A DNA stretch of 64,000 nt from Microbacterium murale (GTDB taxonomy: Bacteria > Actinomycetota > Actinomycetes > Actinomycetales > Microbacteriaceae): contig NZ_BMCM01000005.1 of the NCBI RefSeq assembly GCF_014635185.1, positions 124,001 to 188,000 on the forward strand, in the 5' to 3' direction. Below the pieces are notes generated by a model that worked only from the letters and a program-made list of their open reading frames with translations, did not search any database and was not told the DNA's origin. The position numbers and the translations under genes are program-made. This document shows, piece by piece, positions 8,938 through 17,368 of this stretch (position 1 is its first letter; every line of letters starts with the position of its first letter).

Positions 8938-9171
8938 CTAGCGCCTGATCACTCCGACCTGCGCGAGCATGTGGTCTGCGGCCCGCGGATCCGCCTTCCG
9001 CGTCTGCTCGGCTTGCACCGCCGCGAGCATCGCATCGCGGCGCTCCTGCCGCAGCTCTGCACGCCGCATCGCCCACCGGGTGACGGCATCCGCGAGCCGG
9101 ATCGACGCACGCTCGAGTGCTGTCGCACCGCGCGGTACGGCGTGCGTACGGGTTATGGCCACTGCGCTCAT
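8938..9171 (-). CDS. Small basic hypothetical protein co-transcribed with ArsR-type regulator
   Basis: 77-residue Arg/Ala-rich protein, predicted mostly helical (for example RLADAVTRWAMRRAELRQER), with no membrane segment and no cysteine. The ATG at 9171 overlaps the regulator stop by 4 bases (ATGA), so the two are probably made together. The frame remains open upstream inside the regulator gene, but the overlap fixes the start. Function is unknown; it might be a partner or target of the regulator. Short size and skewed composition make homology hard to judge by eye. Confidence 0.65.
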   Translation of the reverse strand: MSAVAITRTHAVPRGATALERASIRLADAVTRWAMRRAELRQERRDAMLAAVQAEQTRKADPRAADHMLAQVGVIRR

Positions 9172-9788
9172 GATGCGGTCTCCTTCTTGGTCGTGAGGTT
9201 CTTCAGCGGGAAGACGTCGGCGCGAACGCTGACTCTGCGAACCCCCTCCCCCTTCTGTCCGCGATAGGTGTCTGCCGCCTCGTCGATGATGGCTTCGAGC
9301 TTCTTGATGAGGTCGATCGTCTGTTCTGCGGTCATGCTGATGCCGCTGGTCATCGACGAGCTCGCGTCGACCCACTCGGCCGGCTCCTTGTCGATGCGGC
9401 CGCTGAAGAACTCCATGAGCTCTTCGTGTCGACGGCGATGCACTTCGGCGACGGCGACCTGGAGCGCGGCTTCACCCGCCGGTGATCCCTGCACTGCTCG
9501 CGAGTCGTACACGATGCCGCCGGCCGGGCGCTCCCACCAGCGCTCGCGTCCGCCGTGCTCTCCGACGACTTCGCGGATGAGATCGTGTCGCGCGAGTGCC
9601 CGCAGGTGGTAGCTGGTCGCGCCGGACGACTCTCCCAGGATCTCGGCCACAGTGCTCGCCGTCTGGGGGCCCTCCTGGGCGAGGATGTCGAAGATCCGCA
9701 CGCGCAGCGGGTGCGACAGGGCACGCAGTGCACCGGCATCCAGCACTCGGCGGGCTGGTGCGGCGGGGTTCTTCTCGTTCTCGGCCAT
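9168..9788 (-). CDS. ArsR-type winged-helix transcriptional regulator
   Basis: 206 aa. The N-terminal half is a winged-helix DNA-binding domain: LRALSHPLRVRIFDIL (helix 1-2), TASTVAEILGESSGATSYHL (helix-turn-helix), then the wing GGRERWWERP. The C-terminal half is a long, charged, probably coiled helical region. No ArsR metal-binding CxC is present, so it is unlikely to be a metal sensor. Start: the frame is open to 9827 but that start lies inside the operator palindromes; ATG at 9788 is preferred. Two near-identical palindromes directly upstream suggest autoregulation and shared control of the divergent M3 peptidase gene. The ligand is unknown. Confidence 0.85.
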   Translation of the reverse strand: MAENEKNPAAPARRVLDAGALRALSHPLRVRIFDILAQEGPQTASTVAEILGESSGATSYHLRALARHDLIREVVGEHGGRERWWERPAGGIVYDSRAVQGSPAGEAALQVAVAEVHRRRHEELMEFFSGRIDKEPAEWVDASSSMTSGISMTAEQTIDLIKKLEAIIDEAADTYRGQKGEGVRRVSVRADVFPLKNLTTKKETAS

Positions 9789-9790
9789 AA

Positions 9791-9836
9791 TGCAAAGATA
9801 CCTTTGCAACGTATTCTTTGCAAGCATTTCTTTGCG
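9791..9836. promoter_or_regulatory. Two-copy palindromic operator between regulator and M3 peptidase genes
   Basis: Site 1 at 9791-9808 reads TGCAAAGATACCTTTGCA, an 18-base palindrome with 7-base perfect arms TGCAAAG/CTTTGCA. Site 2 at 9819-9836 reads TGCAAGCATTTCTTTGCG, a weaker copy of the same 18-base layout. The copies start 28 bases apart. Site 1 abuts the regulator start codon and site 2 overlaps the likely -35 of the peptidase promoter. This is what a repressor acting on both divergent genes would need. Confidence 0.7.
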
Positions 9837-9861
9837 TGGCGTTCGGCGTTGGCCATAGGCT
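9832..9861 (+). promoter_or_regulatory. Candidate promoter of the M3 peptidase gene, leaderless
   Basis: TTGCGT at 9832-9837 and TAGGCT at 9856-9861 are 18 bases apart. The -10 ends 6 bases before the ATG at 9868 and no Shine-Dalgarno is visible, so the transcript probably starts at or next to the start codon. The -35 overlaps the second regulator palindrome. Confidence 0.5.
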
Positions 9862-9867
9862 CGTGGG

Positions 9868-11916
9868 ATGACCGATGCCGCGAACCCGCTCCTGACGCCA
9901 TCCGCTCTCCCCTACGCGCTCCCCGACTACGCCGCGATCCGGCCCGAGCACTACCTGCCGGCGTTCCACGCGGCATTCGACCAGCATCTCGCCGAGATCA
10001 GGCGCATCACGATGGTGCGATCGATGCCGACGTTCGAGAACACGATGGTGCCGCTCGAGCACGCCGGAGCCGCGCTCGACCGCGTCGCGCATGCCTTCTA
10101 CACGGTGAGCTCGGCAGATGCCACCGACGACATCCAGGCGATCGATGAGGAGCTCGCTCCCCTGATGGCTGCACATGAGGACGCCATCCGCCTGGACGCG
10201 CAGCTGTACTGGCGGGTGAAGACGCTGCACGAGCAGCTCGGCGAACTGGAGCTCGACGGCGAGAGCCGCTACCTGGTTCAGCGGCACTTCCGCGAGATGA
10301 CGCACGCAGGAGCCGCGCTCGACGACGATGCGAAGTCGCAGCTCACCGCCCTCAACCAGCAGCTGTCCACCCTCACCACGACATTCGAGAAGAACCTGCT
10401 CGCCGACACCAACGACCTCGCCGTGCTGTTCGACAGCGCCGAAGAGCTCGATGGGCTCGCCGAAGGCGAGCTCTCGGCAGCTGCACGCGCGGCGAGCGAG
10501 CGCGGTCACGACGGCTTCCTCATCTCGCTCCCCCTCTTCACGGGGCATCCGTACCTCGCATCGCTGTCCAACCGCGAGAGCCGTCGCCGGATCATGGAAG
10601 CATCCCGCTCCCGAGGGGCACGCGGCAATGCGCACGACAACCGCGCTGTACTGACTGAGATCGCCGCTCTCCGCGCCGAGCGCGCCGCGCTGCTCGGCTA
10701 CCCGTCGCACGCCGCCTACGTGACGGCCGACGAGACCGCCGGCACGCCGGAGGCCGTGTCCGATCTGTTGCACCGGCTGGCCCCCGCCGTCGCATCCAAC
10801 GCCCGTGCGGAGCAGGAGGCGCTTCAGGCGATCATCGATGAGACCGAGAACGTGCCCTTCGCGCTGGAGGCGCACGACTGGGCGTACTACACCGAGAAGG
10901 TGCGCACGGCGACGTACGACATCGACACGGCAGCGCTGCGGCCATGGTTCGAAGCAGAGCGCGTGCTGCAGGACGGCGTCTTCCACGCGGCGACGCAGTT
11001 GTACGGTGTGACGTTCACCGAGCGCGCGGATCTGGTCGCGTATCACCCCGGTGCACGGGTGTTCGAGGTGCACAACGCCGGTGGCAGCGCGCTCGGCCTG
11101 TACGTGCTCGACCTCTACACGCGCGACTCCAAGCGCGGTGGGGCGTGGATGAACCCGATCGTCAGCCAGTCCGCGCTGCGCGGCACCGCCCCGGTCGTCG
11201 TGAACAATCTGAACGTGTCACGGCCGGGCGACGGGCAGCCGACGCTGTTGACGCTGGATGAGGTCACGACGCTTTTCCACGAGTTCGGACACGCGCTGCA
11301 CGGGCTGTTCGCGACGGTCAACTATCCCCACTTCGCCGGGACCAACGTCTTTCGCGACTTCGTGGAGTTCCCCAGCCAGGTGAACGAGATGTGGATCCTC
11401 TGGCCGGAGGTGCTCGACAACTATGCCCGTCATCACGAGACGGGCGAGGCGCTGGATGCTGCGATCGTCGAGCGTCTGCGCGCGACCGAGACCTTCAACC
11501 AGGGGCACGACACGAGCGAGTACTTGGCCGCCGCGTGGCTCGATCAGGCCTGGCATCGGGTGGGCACTGACGCGCAGATCGACGACGTCGCCGCGTTCGA
11601 GACAGCGGCACTCGCGGAGATCGGTCTGGACAACCCTTCGGTGCCGACGCGCTACTCCTCCACGTACTTCGCGCATGTGTTCTCGGGCGGCTACAGCGCC
11701 GGGTACTACTCGTACATCTGGAGCGAGGTGCTCGACGCCGACACCGTGGAGTGGTTCCGCGACAACGGCGGCCTGACCCGCGAGAACGGCGACCGCTTCC
11801 GGGCACGGCTTCTGGGCGTCGGCGGATCGAAGGATCCGCTGGAGGCCTATCGCGACTTCCGCGGCCGCGACGCCGAGATCGCCCCGCTGCTCAAGCGCCG
11901 CGGGCTGGACGGGTGA
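9868..11916 (+). CDS. M3 family zinc oligopeptidase (peptidyl-dipeptidase / oligopeptidase A type)
   Basis: Cytoplasmic metallopeptidase that degrades short peptides, 682 aa, normal for the Dcp/OpdA subfamily. The zinc site is HEFGH at residues 471-475 with the third ligand Glu at about residue 500 in VEFPSQVNE. The downstream substrate-binding segment YSSTYFAHVFSGGYSAGYYSY is recognisable. No signal peptide is present. It is transcribed away from the ArsR-type regulator across a shared operator region, so expression is probably controlled by that protein. Whether it is Dcp-like or OpdA-like in cleavage cannot be settled from the sequence alone. Confidence 0.93.
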   Translation: MTDAANPLLTPSALPYALPDYAAIRPEHYLPAFHAAFDQHLAEIRRITMVRSMPTFENTMVPLEHAGAALDRVAHAFYTVSSADATDDIQAIDEELAPLMAAHEDAIRLDAQLYWRVKTLHEQLGELELDGESRYLVQRHFREMTHAGAALDDDAKSQLTALNQQLSTLTTTFEKNLLADTNDLAVLFDSAEELDGLAEGELSAAARAASERGHDGFLISLPLFTGHPYLASLSNRESRRRIMEASRSRGARGNAHDNRAVLTEIAALRAERAALLGYPSHAAYVTADETAGTPEAVSDLLHRLAPAVASNARAEQEALQAIIDETENVPFALEAHDWAYYTEKVRTATYDIDTAALRPWFEAERVLQDGVFHAATQLYGVTFTERADLVAYHPGARVFEVHNAGGSALGLYVLDLYTRDSKRGGAWMNPIVSQSALRGTAPVVVNNLNVSRPGDGQPTLLTLDEVTTLFHEFGHALHGLFATVNYPHFAGTNVFRDFVEFPSQVNEMWILWPEVLDNYARHHETGEALDAAIVERLRATETFNQGHDTSEYLAAAWLDQAWHRVGTDAQIDDVAAFETAALAEIGLDNPSVPTRYSSTYFAHVFSGGYSAGYYSYIWSEVLDADTVEWFRDNGGLTRENGDRFRARLLGVGGSKDPLEAYRDFRGRDAEIAPLLKRRGLDG

Positions 11917-12005
11917 CAAGAACGCCTGGCTCGGGTCCGGCGGGCCTTAGACGGACGCGCGGCGAGACTACTCGATCATCATCGCGGCGCCTCTGCCTCT
12001 GGACC

Positions 12006-12028
12006 GTGTGCCAGTGGAACGGGCACAC
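12006..12028. terminator. Weak candidate bidirectional terminator
   Basis: GTGTGCC at 12006-12012 and GGCACAC at 12022-12028 form a perfect 7-base stem with a 9-base loop, between the convergent M3 peptidase and epoxide-hydrolase-like genes. There is no T-run, as is usual in this genome. The stem touches the stop codon of the minus-strand gene. Confidence 0.35.
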
Positions 12029-13146
12029 TATGCGTTCAAGTCGGAGACCAGACCGAGCCCGAAGGCGAATTCGCGCATGCGCGTGGCCATCGCCTGCGGC
12101 ACCTCTGCAACGGCGAAATGTCCGCCCTCCGGCATCCGATCGAACGACCGCAGGTCACGGTAGAAGCTCCGGGCCACGCTCTCCGGGTAATCGTGTTCGT
12201 GTCGCTGTATCGCCACCGCTGCCGGCACCTCGACCGGCGGTATGCGCTCATCGTCTTCGGAGTCGAAGTATCGCCTGAATGACGTGGCGATGCTCTGTGT
12301 CGACCAATAGATCATCGCCTCGGTGAGGATGCGGTCACGAGAGATCTTTCGCTCAAGCATCTCGGGCCGTCCCGTCGGTGTATCGCTCCACTCCACGAGC
12401 TTCTCCACGAGCCACGCAAGCAACCCGGCCGGAGAATCATTCAGCGCCGCAGCGAGCGTATCGGGACGCGTCCCTTGCACGTGACCGTAGGCACCGTCCG
12501 GCCCGCCACTCGCCGAGAGCCGATCGAAGAACGCGCGAGCCGCCGGGTCTTCCACGCCGGCACGCTCCTCGTCGGTGCCGAAGTGGGCGTGTGTAGCGAG
12601 GATGCCGTGCACGTGACCGGGGTACGTCGCCGCGATCAGATCGCTCACGTTCGCGGAGATGTCCTCCCCGTAGGTGAAGTAGCGCTCGTAGCCGAGCGCA
12701 TCGGTCATCAGCGTGTGCATCAATCGGGCCATCACGTTCTCGGTCATGGTGCCGTCGTATGGGGCCGAGAACGCGAACCCGGGCATGCTCGGAACGACGA
12801 CGTGGAAGTCCGGCAGCAACCGGGCGAAATCGAGCTGCAGCGCGAACGTGTGCGGCCATCCGTGCATCACCAGGAGCGCCGGAGCGTCCGGCCGTTCTGA
12901 TCGCAGATGTGCGAAATGCACGTCGGTGCCCTCGATGTCCACGATGAACTGCGGGTGCCGGTTGAGCCACTCCTCGCGGGCACGCCAGTCGAACGCGCTC
13001 CACGAATCGACCAGGTCGTGAAGGTATGCCGCATTCATCCCCGTCTCGGGGCGTCGGGGTGAATCGGGCAGCAGCCGTGAGCGTGACAGTCGCTCTCGCA
13101 GATCGACGACCACGTCATCGGGAACGGAGACTCGAAAGCTTCGCAT
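12028..13146 (-). CDS. Epoxide hydrolase family protein (alpha/beta hydrolase with EHN domain)
   Basis: 372 aa. The N-terminal part matches the epoxide hydrolase N-terminal (EHN) region: FRVSVPDDVVVDLRERLSRS and the W-rich segment near residues 50-65. The hydrolase fold follows with the oxyanion motif HGWP at 95-98, the nucleophile elbow GEDIS with Asp about 162, and a late His in EGGHFAVAE as catalytic base. This is the microsomal/juvenile-hormone epoxide hydrolase family; the natural epoxide is unknown. The ATG at 13146 has TAGGGT (13153-13158) 6 bases upstream and no Shine-Dalgarno, suggesting a leaderless mRNA. It stands alone between convergent and tandem neighbours. Confidence 0.85.
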   Translation of the reverse strand: MRSFRVSVPDDVVVDLRERLSRSRLLPDSPRRPETGMNAAYLHDLVDSWSAFDWRAREEWLNRHPQFIVDIEGTDVHFAHLRSERPDAPALLVMHGWPHTFALQLDFARLLPDFHVVVPSMPGFAFSAPYDGTMTENVMARLMHTLMTDALGYERYFTYGEDISANVSDLIAATYPGHVHGILATHAHFGTDEERAGVEDPAARAFFDRLSASGGPDGAYGHVQGTRPDTLAAALNDSPAGLLAWLVEKLVEWSDTPTGRPEMLERKISRDRILTEAMIYWSTQSIATSFRRYFDSEDDERIPPVEVPAAVAIQRHEHDYPESVARSFYRDLRSFDRMPEGGHFAVAEVPQAMATRMREFAFGLGLVSDLNA

Positions 13147-13180
13147 GCGCTCACCCTAGAACGCACATCGGACATCGGCG

Positions 13181-13720
13181 TCAGAGGTGCGGCAGCGCCT
13201 TGTACCAGGTCAGCTGATGATAGCTCTGCTGCAGGCGCTCCCCCAGTCCGGCGACCGGCAGAACGCGAACGGTGATCAGCTCACCGTCGTCCAACGTCTG
13301 ATCCGCGACGCGCGTGCAGCCGACGGCGAGGAAGTGGTGGACGCGGTTCGTCTGATTGCCGAAGTTCGCCCAGGTCGCGCCGAGATCGATGACCTCCGCA
13401 GCGACGTACCCGGTCTCCTCGAGGAGTTCCCTCGTCGCCGCATCACGCGGCTCCTCGCCGGTGTCGACGGCACCGCCGATCGTGCCCAGCGCGATGACCC
13501 CCGCGCCGTGGCGGTATTCCTCCACGAGGATCGCGTTGCCATCGACGTCGACAGCGAGCAGTGAGATCCACTCACTCGGCTCCAACACGTAGTAGGGCGA
13601 GATCGTGCGCCCCGCAGCATCCACGCATTCGTCGGCGCGCAACCTGATCCAGCGATCCGCGACGATCATCCTGCTGGATGTCGTCTGCCACGGTTCGGGG
13701 CTGCGCCCCGCCTCACTCAC
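13181..13720 (-). CDS. Nudix hydrolase (ADP-ribose pyrophosphatase-like)
   Basis: 179 aa. A complete Nudix box is visible: [20 protein letters not shown] then TGY, with the REXXEE metal-binding core. The preceding [20 protein letters not shown] is the typical first strand of the ADP-ribose/nucleotide-sugar pyrophosphatase subgroup. It probably cleaves a nucleoside diphosphate linked to another moiety, needing Mg2+; the exact substrate is not determined. The GTG start overlaps the clpX stop by 4 bases (GTGA), so it is co-translated with clpX. It ends 34 bases before the next gene's start. Confidence 0.88.
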   Translation of the reverse strand: MSEAGRSPEPWQTTSSRMIVADRWIRLRADECVDAAGRTISPYYVLEPSEWISLLAVDVDGNAILVEEYRHGAGVIALGTIGGAVDTGEEPRDAATRELLEETGYVAAEVIDLGATWANFGNQTNRVHHFLAVGCTRVADQTLDDGELITVRVLPVAGLGERLQQSYHQLTWYKALPHL

Positions 13721-14991
13721 GCGCTCTTGCGCTTGCGTTCCATCACGATGGTCGGCGGCGCGCCGTCATCGACAGCGGCACGCGTGACGACGACCTTCTT
13801 CACGTCTTCGGCCGACGGGATCTCGAACATGATCGGTCCGAGCACGTCTTCGAGGATCGCACGGAGACCGCGCGCGCCGGTCTTGCGCTCGACCGCCAGG
13901 TTGGCGATCGACCGCAGAGCGTCGTCGTCGAACTCGAGCTCGACGCCGTCGATCTCGAACATGCGCTGATACTGCTTGACGAGTGCGTTGCGCGGTCCGG
14001 TGAGGATGTCGATCAAGGCGTCCTGATCGAGCGGCGACACCGAGGCGATGATGGGCAGACGCCCGATGAACTCAGGAATGAGACCGAACTTGTGCAGGTC
14101 TTCCGGAAGCACCTCGCTGTAGAGATCGAGGTCCTTGCTCTTGTCGTGCAGCGGAGCGCCGAAACCGACACCGTGCTTGCCGATGCGCGAGGAGACGATG
14201 TCTTCCAGCCCGGCGAATGCACCGGCGACGATGAACAGCACGTTCGACGTGTCGATCTGCAGGAACTCCTGGTGCGGGTGCTTGCGACCGCCCTGGGGCG
14301 GCACGGACGCGACCGTGCCCTCGATGATCTTCAGCAGCGCCTGCTGCACACCCTCGCCGGAGACATCACGCGTGATCGACGGATTCTCCGACTTTCGGGC
14401 GATCTTGTCGATCTCGTCGATGTAGATGATCCCCTGCTCGGCGCGCTTCACGTCGTAATCAGCGGCCTGGATCAGCTTGAGGAGGATGTTCTCGACATCT
14501 TCACCGACGTAGCCGGCCTCGGTGAGCGCCGTGGCATCCGCGACGGCGAACGGCACGTTGAGGCGCTTCGCGAGCGTCTGTGCGAGATACGTCTTGCCGC
14601 AACCGGTCGGTCCGATCATCAGGATGTTGCTCTTGGCGATCTCGACCTCGTCGGCCTTCTGCTCGGCGAGCTGAAGCGTGCCGTGGGCGCGAACGCGCTT
14701 GTAGTGGTTGTAGACGGCGACGGACAACGACCGCTTCGCGGCCTCCTGACCGACGACGTACTCCTCGAGGAACGAGAAGATCTCACGTGGCTTGGGCAGC
14801 TCGAAATCGGCGACGCCGTCGGCGGAGGATTCCGCCATGCGCTCTTCGATGATCTCGTTGCACAGCTCGACGCATTCGTCGCAGATGTACACACCGGGGC
14901 CAGCGATCAGCTGCTGGACCTGCTTCTGGCTCTTTCCGCAGAACGAGCACTTGAACAGGTCAGCGCTTTCACCGATTCGGGCCATGCGCAT
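13717..14991 (-). CDS. clpX: ATP-dependent Clp protease ATP-binding subunit ClpX
   Basis: Hexameric AAA+ unfoldase that feeds tagged proteins into ClpP; 424 aa, full length. N-terminal zinc-binding domain: [14 protein letters not shown] and CDECVELC. Walker [13 protein letters not shown], Walker [14 protein letters not shown], the pore loop GEGVQ, the ClpP-docking loop in the region after [12 protein letters not shown], and sensor GARGLRAI are all present. A strong AAGGAGG lies just before the ATG. The clpP1P2 genes lie about 4.5 kb away on the same strand, separated by the deo operon, rather than directly adjacent as in many bacteria. Confidence 0.97.
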   Translation of the reverse strand: MRMARIGESADLFKCSFCGKSQKQVQQLIAGPGVYICDECVELCNEIIEERMAESSADGVADFELPKPREIFSFLEEYVVGQEAAKRSLSVAVYNHYKRVRAHGTLQLAEQKADEVEIAKSNILMIGPTGCGKTYLAQTLAKRLNVPFAVADATALTEAGYVGEDVENILLKLIQAADYDVKRAEQGIIYIDEIDKIARKSENPSITRDVSGEGVQQALLKIIEGTVASVPPQGGRKHPHQEFLQIDTSNVLFIVAGAFAGLEDIVSSRIGKHGVGFGAPLHDKSKDLDLYSEVLPEDLHKFGLIPEFIGRLPIIASVSPLDQDALIDILTGPRNALVKQYQRMFEIDGVELEFDDDALRSIANLAVERKTGARGLRAILEDVLGPIMFEIPSAEDVKKVVVTRAAVDDGAPPTIVMERKRKSA

Positions 14992-15068
14992 CCTCCTTGG
15001 AGAGCCTGAGAGACATCTTCGAGCCTAACCTCTCCCTCGGACACTGGGCCGCATTGGCGCGGTCTGAC

Positions 15069-15920
15069 TCAGATCATGCTCTTCGGGTGCCACACGGTCT
15101 TCGTCTCGGTGAACGCCGCGATCCTCTCCGGCGACGCCGTCACCTCGCCGGGCGTCAGCACGCGCTTGAGCGTGTCAGCCGCAGCGATCTGCAGGTCGAC
15201 CCAGTCGAGCGCGTCTGCACCGGCGAGGTCGAGTGCGTTGACGTCGGCGTGCGACGCGAGCCACGGGGCGATCTCGGCGGGCGATCCGGTGAGCACGTTC
15301 ACGACTCCCCCAGGCACGTCGCTCGTCGCGAGCACCTCGGCGAAGCTGATGGCCGAGAGCGGATGCCGCTCGCTCGCGACCACGACGACCGAGTTGCCGG
15401 CGACCAACGCGGGGGCGACCACCGAGACGAGTCCGAGCAGTGCGGAGTCCTGGGGCGCGACGATCGCCACGATGCCGGTCGGCTCCGGCACCGAGATGTT
15501 GAAATAGGGACCGGAGACCGGGTTCGCGTTGCCGGCGACCTGGGCGTACTTGTCACACCAGCCCGCGTACCAGACCCACAGATCCACGGCCTCGTCGACC
15601 TGTGCACCAGCGGCTGCCGCCGATACGCCTTCCTGCGCGACGATCTCGTCGACGAACTGCGCACGACGCCCCTCGAGCACCTCGGCGACCCGGTAGAGCA
15701 CCTGGCCCCGGTTGTACGCCGTCGCCCCGGACCATCCCTTGACCGCCGCACGAGCGGCGACCACGGCATCCCGAGCATCCTTGCGAGAGCCCTTGGACGC
15801 GTTCGCGAGGAACGCACCCTTCGCCGAGAGCACCTCGTAGGTGCGGCCGGACTCGCTGCGCGGGAACTTTCCACCGATCGCGAGCTTGTACGTCTTCGGA
15901 ACAGTCAGTCGCTTGCTCAT
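15069..15920 (-). CDS. Truncated aldehyde dehydrogenase family protein without catalytic domain
   Basis: 283 aa, against about 480 for a full enzyme. It matches the N-terminal part of aldehyde dehydrogenases (YKLAIGGKFPRSESGRTYEV, GIVAIVAPQDSALLGLVSVV, VVVVASERHPLSAISFAEVL). The chain then ends without the catalytic Cys segment or the conserved ELGGK glutamate region. The start overlaps the full-length dehydrogenase stop by 4 bases (ATGA), so it is made with that enzyme. Codon use looks like the neighbours, which argues against a recent pseudogene. It may be a non-catalytic partner or assembly factor; that is inference. It is the last gene of the deo operon. Confidence 0.8.
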   Translation of the reverse strand: MSKRLTVPKTYKLAIGGKFPRSESGRTYEVLSAKGAFLANASKGSRKDARDAVVAARAAVKGWSGATAYNRGQVLYRVAEVLEGRRAQFVDEIVAQEGVSAAAAGAQVDEAVDLWVWYAGWCDKYAQVAGNANPVSGPYFNISVPEPTGIVAIVAPQDSALLGLVSVVAPALVAGNSVVVVASERHPLSAISFAEVLATSDVPGGVVNVLTGSPAEIAPWLASHADVNALDLAGADALDWVDLQIAAADTLKRVLTPGEVTASPERIAAFTETKTVWHPKSMI

Positions 15921-17359
15921 GCCGAAGCTCCCTTCAGGTATGCGGTGAGACCGTGCCGGCCGCCTTCGCGGCCGTATCCGGATTCCTTGTACCCGCCGAA
16001 CGGACTGGCGGGGTCGAACCGATTGAAGGTGTTCGCCCAGACGACTCCCGCGCGCAGCTGGTCGGCGACGGCGAGGATGCGCGAGCCCTTGTCCGTCCAG
16101 ATGCCTGCCGACAGCCCGTAAGGGGTGTTGTTCGCCTTGGCGATCGCTTCGGCAGGTGTGCGGAACGTGAGCACCGAGAGCACGGGTCCGAAGACCTCGT
16201 CACGCGCGATGCGGTGAGAGGCCTCGACACCCGTGAAGATCGTCGGGGCGAACCAGAAGCCCTTGTCGGGGATGGCGCAGTCGGCGGTCCAGCGCTCTGC
16301 GCCCTCGGCCTCGCCGATGTCGCTGAGCTCGCGGATGCGCGAGAGCTGGGCGGAGGAGTTGATGGCTCCGATGTCGGTGTTCTTGTCGAGCGGGTCACCG
16401 AGGCGCAGAGTCGACAGGCGCGTCTTCAGCCGGTCGATGACCTCGTCGTGGATCGACTCCTGCACGAGCAGGCGGCTGCCCGCGCAGCAGACGTGACCCT
16501 GGTTGAAGAAGATGCCGTTGACGATGCCCTCGACGGCCTGATCGATCGGTGCGTCGTCGAACACGATGTTCGCGGCCTTTCCACCGAGTTCGAGCGTGAC
16601 CTTCTTACCGGTGCCGGCGACAGCACGGGCGATGTCGCGTCCGACGCCGGTCGAGCCGGTGAACGCGACCTTGTCGACGTCGGGGTGACGCACGAGGGTC
16701 GCACCGGCAGATCCGGCGCCGGTGACGATGTTGACGACACCGGCCGGGAGATCGGCCTGCTGCAGGATCTCCGCGAAGATGAGCGCCGTCAGCGGTGTCG
16801 TCTCTGCGGGCTTGAGCACCACGGTGTTTCCGGCCGCAAGCGCCGGCGCGATCTTCCACGCCAGCATCAGCAGCGGGAAGTTCCACGGGATGATCTGACC
16901 CGCCACACCGAGCGCGCGCGGGTTCGCACCGAGGCCGGCATGATCGAGTTTGTCGGCCCAGCCGGCGTAGTAGAAGAACCAGGATGCGACGAGCGGTACG
17001 TCGACGTCGCGGCTCTCCTTGATGGGCTTGCCGTTGTCGAGGCTCTCGGCGACCGCGAGTTCCCGAGCACGCTCCTGCACGAGGCGCGCGATTCGGAAGA
17101 GGTACTTGCCGCGGTCGCGGCCGCTCATCTTCGACCACACCTTGTCGTAGGCGCGGCGTGCCGCGGTGACCGCACGATCGATGTCCTCGTCGGAAGCGCC
17201 GGCGATCTCGGCGATGTGCGACTCATCGGCCGGTGAGATGGTCGTGAAGCTCTTGCCCGAGCCGTCGACGAACTCGCCGTCGATGAACAGGCCGTAGCTG
17301 TCACGCAGGTTCAGGATCGCCTTCGATTCGGGCGCCGGAGCATATTCCAGGAATGACAT
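15917..17359 (-). CDS. Aldehyde dehydrogenase family protein (deo operon)
   Basis: NAD(P)-dependent oxidation of an aldehyde to its acid; 480 aa, full length. Cofactor-site IIPWNFPLLMLAWKIAPALA, active-site Glu in VTLELGGKAANIVFDD, and catalytic Cys in FFNQGHVCCAGSRLL are present, as is the late EVFGPVLSVL. It lies 9 bases after deoC, whose product acetaldehyde is a plausible substrate, giving acetate from deoxyribose breakdown; that assignment rests on context. The stop overlaps the truncated dehydrogenase start. Confidence 0.9.
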   Translation of the reverse strand: MSFLEYAPAPESKAILNLRDSYGLFIDGEFVDGSGKSFTTISPADESHIAEIAGASDEDIDRAVTAARRAYDKVWSKMSGRDRGKYLFRIARLVQERARELAVAESLDNGKPIKESRDVDVPLVASWFFYYAGWADKLDHAGLGANPRALGVAGQIIPWNFPLLMLAWKIAPALAAGNTVVLKPAETTPLTALIFAEILQQADLPAGVVNIVTGAGSAGATLVRHPDVDKVAFTGSTGVGRDIARAVAGTGKKVTLELGGKAANIVFDDAPIDQAVEGIVNGIFFNQGHVCCAGSRLLVQESIHDEVIDRLKTRLSTLRLGDPLDKNTDIGAINSSAQLSRIRELSDIGEAEGAERWTADCAIPDKGFWFAPTIFTGVEASHRIARDEVFGPVLSVLTFRTPAEAIAKANNTPYGLSAGIWTDKGSRILAVADQLRAGVVWANTFNRFDPASPFGGYKESGYGREGGRHGLTAYLKGASA

Positions 17360-17368
17360 ATCTGGTCC

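Noticed and set aside
13678-15009. Long open frame on the plus strand opposite clpX
   Set aside because: Shadow of clpX caused by GC-rich third positions; no recognisable motif.
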